64,000 nucleotides of DNA from Prevotella communis. GTDB lineage: Bacteria > Bacteroidota > Bacteroidia > Bacteroidales > Bacteroidaceae. A program made the position numbers and the translations under genes. This document shows positions 60,601 through 64,000 of this stretch, piece by piece (the stretch's first letter is position 1; every line of letters begins with the position of its first letter). The notes under the pieces were generated by a model that was given only the letters and a program-made list of their open reading frames with translations, made no database searches and had not been told where the DNA came from. Where the stretch lies: the NCBI RefSeq assembly GCF_022024175.1, contig NZ_CP091794.1, positions 1,302,001 through 1,366,000 of the forward strand. The letters are read 5' to 3'.

Positions 60601-60780
60601 CTATCTTTTTTCTAAAATTTTCTTGATTTCTGAATCTGTTTTGTATAATTTCTCTTTACATTGTGTAATGAGTTGTTGTGCCAACGTCAGTTTATCGGCC
60701 AGTTGGTCGATGCTATAGCTGCCGGCTTCCATCTGTCGGACGATATCCTCCAGTTGTTTCAGTGCTTCTTCGTAGGTCAT
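60601..60780 (-). CDS. xseB: Exodeoxyribonuclease VII small subunit
   Basis: ATG 60780 to TAG 60601 encodes 59 residues starting MTYEEALKQLEDIVRQMEAG and including SIDQLADKLTLAQQLITQC, the two-helix pattern of XseB. It is the regulatory or binding partner of XseA. Its start overlaps the xseA stop by 4 bp. The stop falls 9 bp before the ilvE -33 box. Confidence 0.92.
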   Translation of the reverse strand: MTYEEALKQLEDIVRQMEAGSYSIDQLADKLTLAQQLITQCKEKLYKTDSEIKKILEKR

Positions 60781-61946
60781 TTTACTATAGATATGATTGT
60801 GCCTTGTTCCAGGCGGGTTTCTAATTCTGTTCCAGGTTTCACTTCTGCGGCATTCCGTAGTAGATGCCCGTTGTGTAGGGTGATGCTGTAGCCGCGTTTC
60901 AACAGTAGGGCTGGGTCAAGTGCTTTTGCTCTCTGCTCCAGCATTTCCAACTTATGTTGCTCGCGCTCTAAAAGGTGGAAAATGAGTGGTGAGAGATAAG
61001 AGGACAGTTTGTCGATACGTGCTTCTTCGCGTGTCTTTAACAGTGAGAAGAATGTGTTGATACGCTCACCACAAGTGTCAATGCGCAGAGCGGTGCTGTC
61101 TAGATGAGAAATGAGCAGTTGCGCAGCTGCAGTAGGTGTCTTCACTCGCGTGTTGCTCACCATATCAAGGATGGATTCATCGCGGTCGTGTCCAATGCCT
61201 GTGATGATGGGTAGGGGGTATTGGGCTACGTTTTCTGCTAATTGCAGGGCATCGAAGCCCGACAGGTCTGCTGTAGCACCACCTCCTCGTATAATCACGA
61301 CGCAATCAAAGGCAGATGCCTGTTGGTTCGCGCATGAATTGTAAATGGCATTGAGTGCCTGGATAATGCTCTCTTCTACCTGTTCACCTTGCATGATAGC
61401 GGGAAAGAGCTGGGTATGGAAATCATAAGGCGAGTCGGCCAGTTGGTTGACAAAGTCACCATAGCCAGCAGCAGACTGACTGGAGATGACAGCGATATTG
61501 AGGCAAAAAAGCGGTAGTGTCAGATCTTTCTGCAGGTCAAAGATGCCCTCTTCTTTGAGTTGACGGATGATTTCCTGTCTGCGTCGTGCCATATCGCCCA
61601 ATGTGAAGGTGGGGTCGATATCGGTGATAATCCAAGAAAAACCGTATGCTTCATGAAACTGGGGATAAACTTGTAGCCTCACTTTCAGTCCGGCATGAAG
61701 TGGCTGACCTGTGGTTCGTTCGAAATAAGGACCTATCATACCCCATGTGCTTTGCCAGCATTTGGCTGAGGCTCGCGCTATGGGCGTGTTGCTATGTTCT
61801 TCTTTCTGAATGAGTTCCATAAAACAATGGCCTCTGTTCTCTCTGCATTCAGATAGTTCTGCTTCGACCCAGTATTCTTGGTTCATGGTGTGCTCAATGG
61901 ACTGGCGCACCATGCTGTTGAGCTCTAAGAGTGAATAAGCGTCCAT
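60777..61946 (-). CDS. xseA: Exodeoxyribonuclease VII large subunit
   Basis: This 389-residue nuclease has an N-terminal OB fold (MDAYSLLELNSMVRQSIEHT, VEAELSECRENRGHCFMEL) and the catalytic domain with IAVISSQSAAGYGDFVNQL, CVVIIRGGGATADLSGFD and ITGIGHDRDESILDMV. It is shorter than E. coli XseA (about 456), mainly through a reduced coiled-coil region at about 300-350. The enzyme degrades single-stranded DNA with XseB. It starts 14 bp after the subtilisin gene. Confidence 0.95.
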   Translation of the reverse strand: MDAYSLLELNSMVRQSIEHTMNQEYWVEAELSECRENRGHCFMELIQKEEHSNTPIARASAKCWQSTWGMIGPYFERTTGQPLHAGLKVRLQVYPQFHEAYGFSWIITDIDPTFTLGDMARRRQEIIRQLKEEGIFDLQKDLTLPLFCLNIAVISSQSAAGYGDFVNQLADSPYDFHTQLFPAIMQGEQVEESIIQALNAIYNSCANQQASAFDCVVIIRGGGATADLSGFDALQLAENVAQYPLPIITGIGHDRDESILDMVSNTRVKTPTAAAQLLISHLDSTALRIDTCGERINTFFSLLKTREEARIDKLSSYLSPLIFHLLEREQHKLEMLEQRAKALDPALLLKRGYSITLHNGHLLRNAAEVKPGTELETRLEQGTIISIVK

Positions 61947-61960
61947 GATATATCGTGGAA

Positions 61961-63361
61961 TTAATGGGTTCGGTTGTTGTTATAAGCCTGACGGAAATTA
62001 GGAATACCATAGCCCAGAATGTTGGTTGGCTCATGATATTGATTGGCACTGCGTCGTACAATCTCCATGATTTCTGATGCGGTTTTCTCTGGTAGTGCTT
62101 GCCATAAACATGCCACCAATCCGCAGATCAGCGGAGTCGAAAACGATGTTCCCATGTCGTGTACCAATGTGCCTCTTCCTGATAGTAATACGGTGGGGGC
62201 GCCTTGTGCTACTACATCGGGCTTGATACGTCCGTCTTGAGACGGGCCAATGCTTGAGAATGCAGCCAAAAGGCGGTTCCTGTCAATAGCTCCAACAGTC
62301 AGGATGTTGTGAGCATCTGCAGGTACACTGATCTTCTTCCACTGTCCCATACCAGAGTTGCCAGCGGAATTGCAGAGAATCATGCCTTTCTGAGCCAACA
62401 GGGAGGCGGAGCGTGAGATGAATGCCGTTTGTCCGTCTAAATCCTGAAGACGATAATTGCCTTGCCCGTTCTCAAAGGCATAGTAGCCCAAGGATGAATT
62501 GATGATATCGGCTCCTAATGAGTCTGCCATTTCTACAGCCATCGTCCAATAGTCCTCTTCTACAGGCTGTTCGGTGAGTGGGTCCTCACACCGCAATAGC
62601 CAGTAGGAGGCTTCTGGTGCTGTGCCAATAGTGACCTCTGGCGCATAGGCTGCCATTGCGGAAAGAACCTTTGTTCCGTGGTCAATACTCTCAAATGCGC
62701 CATATTTTTTGTCTTCTCGTGGCTTAATGAAATCGTGCGTGCCAAGGATATTGGTTCTTTTAAAGGCAGGGATGCGTTTATAGTTCTGAAAACCACCGTC
62801 TAGTACGGCAATGGTAATGCCTTTACCTCTGTATCCCATCTCATGCAGAAAGATACCTTCCAACGTTTCAATTTGCTGACGGGCCATGCCGTATGGGTCG
62901 TTTTTCACGGAGTCCCAGCGATTGAAGTCCTCGTGCACATTCCAACGGATGTCTCCTGGGTGTTCGATTGAGTCGGGTGAGACAAATACGCATGTGCTCT
63001 TCCTGACGATAGACAGTGTGTCGAGGCTAGCCAACAACAGTGAGTCGGAAGAACTTGCGAGTATTGTGTTCTGCCATCTGCTAGTACCAATAATGTGAAT
63101 TCCTTTTCTGTGGAATTGCCTGATATACTGTTTGCATACGGGCAGGTCAGTGGAATCAACGCTCAGGCCTTGGCGTTGACGTCTCTCCAGACTTTTCTGG
63201 GACAGGAATTGTAAGGGTTGGTCCAACGTAAATTCCGTTGACGCTTTGTCAATGAGCGCATAGCGGTAGATGAAGGTCTTTTTTCCTGGATATTTTATTT
63301 TTGCTGCAAACATCGTAAAGCTCCATAGGAGTACGATTAGAAAGCATGTCGTTTGTTTCAT
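61961..63361 (-). CDS. Secreted subtilisin-like serine protease (S8)
   Basis: This 466-residue protein has a signal peptide (about 1-19), a propeptide-like region (20-165) and the S8 catalytic domain. The triad is Asp188 in IAVLDGGF, His228 in IDHGTKVLS and Ser406 in GTSFSTPL, with the oxyanion Asn335 in SAGNSG. It is likely exported to the periplasm or outside. No type 9 secretion tail is evident. It is cotranscribed with xseA-xseB, with no functional link apparent. Confidence 0.92.
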   Translation of the reverse strand: MKQTTCFLIVLLWSFTMFAAKIKYPGKKTFIYRYALIDKASTEFTLDQPLQFLSQKSLERRQRQGLSVDSTDLPVCKQYIRQFHRKGIHIIGTSRWQNTILASSSDSLLLASLDTLSIVRKSTCVFVSPDSIEHPGDIRWNVHEDFNRWDSVKNDPYGMARQQIETLEGIFLHEMGYRGKGITIAVLDGGFQNYKRIPAFKRTNILGTHDFIKPREDKKYGAFESIDHGTKVLSAMAAYAPEVTIGTAPEASYWLLRCEDPLTEQPVEEDYWTMAVEMADSLGADIINSSLGYYAFENGQGNYRLQDLDGQTAFISRSASLLAQKGMILCNSAGNSGMGQWKKISVPADAHNILTVGAIDRNRLLAAFSSIGPSQDGRIKPDVVAQGAPTVLLSGRGTLVHDMGTSFSTPLICGLVACLWQALPEKTASEIMEIVRRSANQYHEPTNILGYGIPNFRQAYNNNRTH

Positions 63362-63381
63362 GATGTGTCATCTTATCGGTT

Positions 63382-63414
63382 GCAAACTTACATAAAATTT
63401 TTGAAACAGCCAAA
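63382..63414 (-). promoter_or_regulatory. Promoter for the S8 protease-xseA-xseB operon
   Basis: On the minus strand TTTG (63411-63414), 20 bp, TAAGTTTGC (63382-63390), 21 bp before the ATG at 63361. Confidence 0.75.
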
Positions 63415-63428
63415 TCTTTGTTGTAAGT

Positions 63429-63461
63429 TTTGGTTGTGTCAGAAAAAAACATTACCTTTGC
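63429..63461 (+). promoter_or_regulatory. Promoter for the MATE exporter gene
   Basis: TTTG (63429-63432), 20 bp, TACCTTTGC (63453-63461), 10 bp before the ATG. It is divergent to the protease promoter, with -33 boxes 14 bp apart. Confidence 0.75.
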
Positions 63462-63471
63462 AACTTGAATT

Positions 63472-64000
63472 ATGGATAATAAACAGAAAGCATTAGAACT
63501 AGGTCAGAAGCCTGTTGGGCAATTGTTGTGGCAGTATGCCTTGCCTGCAATGGTGGCAATGGTGGCCAGTTCGCTGTATAATATCATCGACCGTTCGGTT
63601 ATCGGACAAGTGGTAGGCCCTGAGGCTATCGCTGGTCTGGGTATCACTTTCCCCTTTATGAACCTGAGTGCTGCTTTTGGCGCAGCCGTAGGTGTGGGCG
63701 CATCAACGTGTATCAGTGTGAAATTAGGACAGCGTGATTATGCTACAGCTCAGCATCTGCTTGGTAATACGGTAACGCTGAATACCATTGTGGGCTTCCT
63801 GTTCATGGCAGTCAGCCTGATATTCCTTGATCCGATTCTTCGTTTCTTTGGTGCGTCTGATGTTACATTGCCTTATGCCCGTGAGTTCATGCAGGTCATC
63901 CTCTTGGGAAATATGGTGACCCACATGTATTTTGGTATGAATGCCGTGTTGCGTGCAGCGGGAAAACCGCGCCATGCCATGTATGCAACGTTGTTCACCG
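63472..64000 (+). CDS. MATE family multidrug exporter (partial, C-terminus off the right edge)
   Basis: The first 176 residues run from MDNKQKALELGQKPVGQLLW to the window end without a stop. They show the MATE N-lobe pattern: QYALPAMVAMVASSLYNIID at the first helix, GPEAIAGLGITFPFMNL, and GVGASTCISVKLGQRDYA with the conserved loop. Four or five helices are included. MATE proteins export drugs or organic cations by H+ or Na+ exchange. The rest of the gene lies outside. Confidence 0.92.
   Translation, partial: MDNKQKALELGQKPVGQLLWQYALPAMVAMVASSLYNIIDRSVIGQVVGPEAIAGLGITFPFMNLSAAFGAAVGVGASTCISVKLGQRDYATAQHLLGNTVTLNTIVGFLFMAVSLIFLDPILRFFGASDVTLPYAREFMQVILLGNMVTHMYFGMNAVLRAAGKPRHAMYATLFT

Overview
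The window looks like a chromosomal segment of a Bacteroidota bacterium, most likely Prevotellaceae (Prevotella/Xylanibacter/Segatella type). The signs are repeated promoters of the form TTTG, about 20 bp, TAnnTTTGC; a short RpoD without region 1.1; RprX/RprY, BspA-like LRR, GH115/GH3/GH43 and an EF-G2 paralog typical of the phylum; and tRNAs without encoded CCA. Moderate GC and xylan- and pectin-degrading enzymes suggest a gut or rumen fibre degrader. The species cannot be fixed from sequence reading alone. I see no prophage, insertion sequence, CRISPR array or rRNA.

Layout. 1-6.6 kb: partial HD-domain phosphohydrolase (minus), HtrA/DegP protease, primary sigma factor, then a tight run of a small secreted protein, an HPr-kinase-like ATPase, an ER-type (Ser-His-Asp) signal-peptidase-like protein and a PqqD-like protein, meeting ispE tail to tail. 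6.6-10.7 kb: nth, a double-CACHE histidine kinase and an overlapping partner that has lost its phospho-acceptor His and ATPase domain. 10.9-13.1 kb: RNase P RNA, a YihY membrane protein, and a tRNA-Ser/Glu/Glu unit. 13.2-15.6 kb: LUD protein, a 500-bp gene-free stretch with a nested palindrome, a CE1-type esterase, tRNA-Tyr. 15.6-22.8 kb (minus): ilvD-ilvB-ilvN-thioesterase and EF-G2, whose switch II has Ser in place of the catalytic His. 22.9-29.3 kb (minus): rprX-rprY-PBP1A, and a MORN-GH25 fusion with a small membrane protein. 29.4-38 kb (minus): a GH28-GH43 fusion enzyme, grpE, dnaJ, folC, galM, galK.

37.8-43.3 kb: lipoprotein, SDR, thyA-folA, Lrp regulator and an ExbB/micro-protein/ExbD/ExbD operon. 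43.4-52.3 kb: a divergent glucuronoarabinoxylan cluster (GH3-GH115 one way, GH43-CBM6 and GH43-ricin the other). 52.3-57.2 kb: trmB, BspA-like LRR, Mrp (minus), then rubredoxin and a D-2-hydroxyacid dehydrogenase (plus). 57.5-64 kb: ilvE followed by two CD225/dispanin proteins, a DUF2752 protein and two TM2 proteins; xseA-xseB behind a secreted subtilisin; and the start of a MATE exporter.

How genes work together: three ilv genes plus distant ilvE cover most of branched-chain amino acid synthesis (ilvC is absent). GH115, GH3 and the GH43s fit stepwise removal of xylan side chains and xylo-oligosaccharides. rprXY beside PBP1A suggests envelope control. Candidates for undescribed biology are the CD225/DUF2752/TM2 membrane cluster, the kinase/peptidase/PqqD trio, and the paired active/degenerate sensor kinases. 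All functions are read from motifs by eye; no database search was run.
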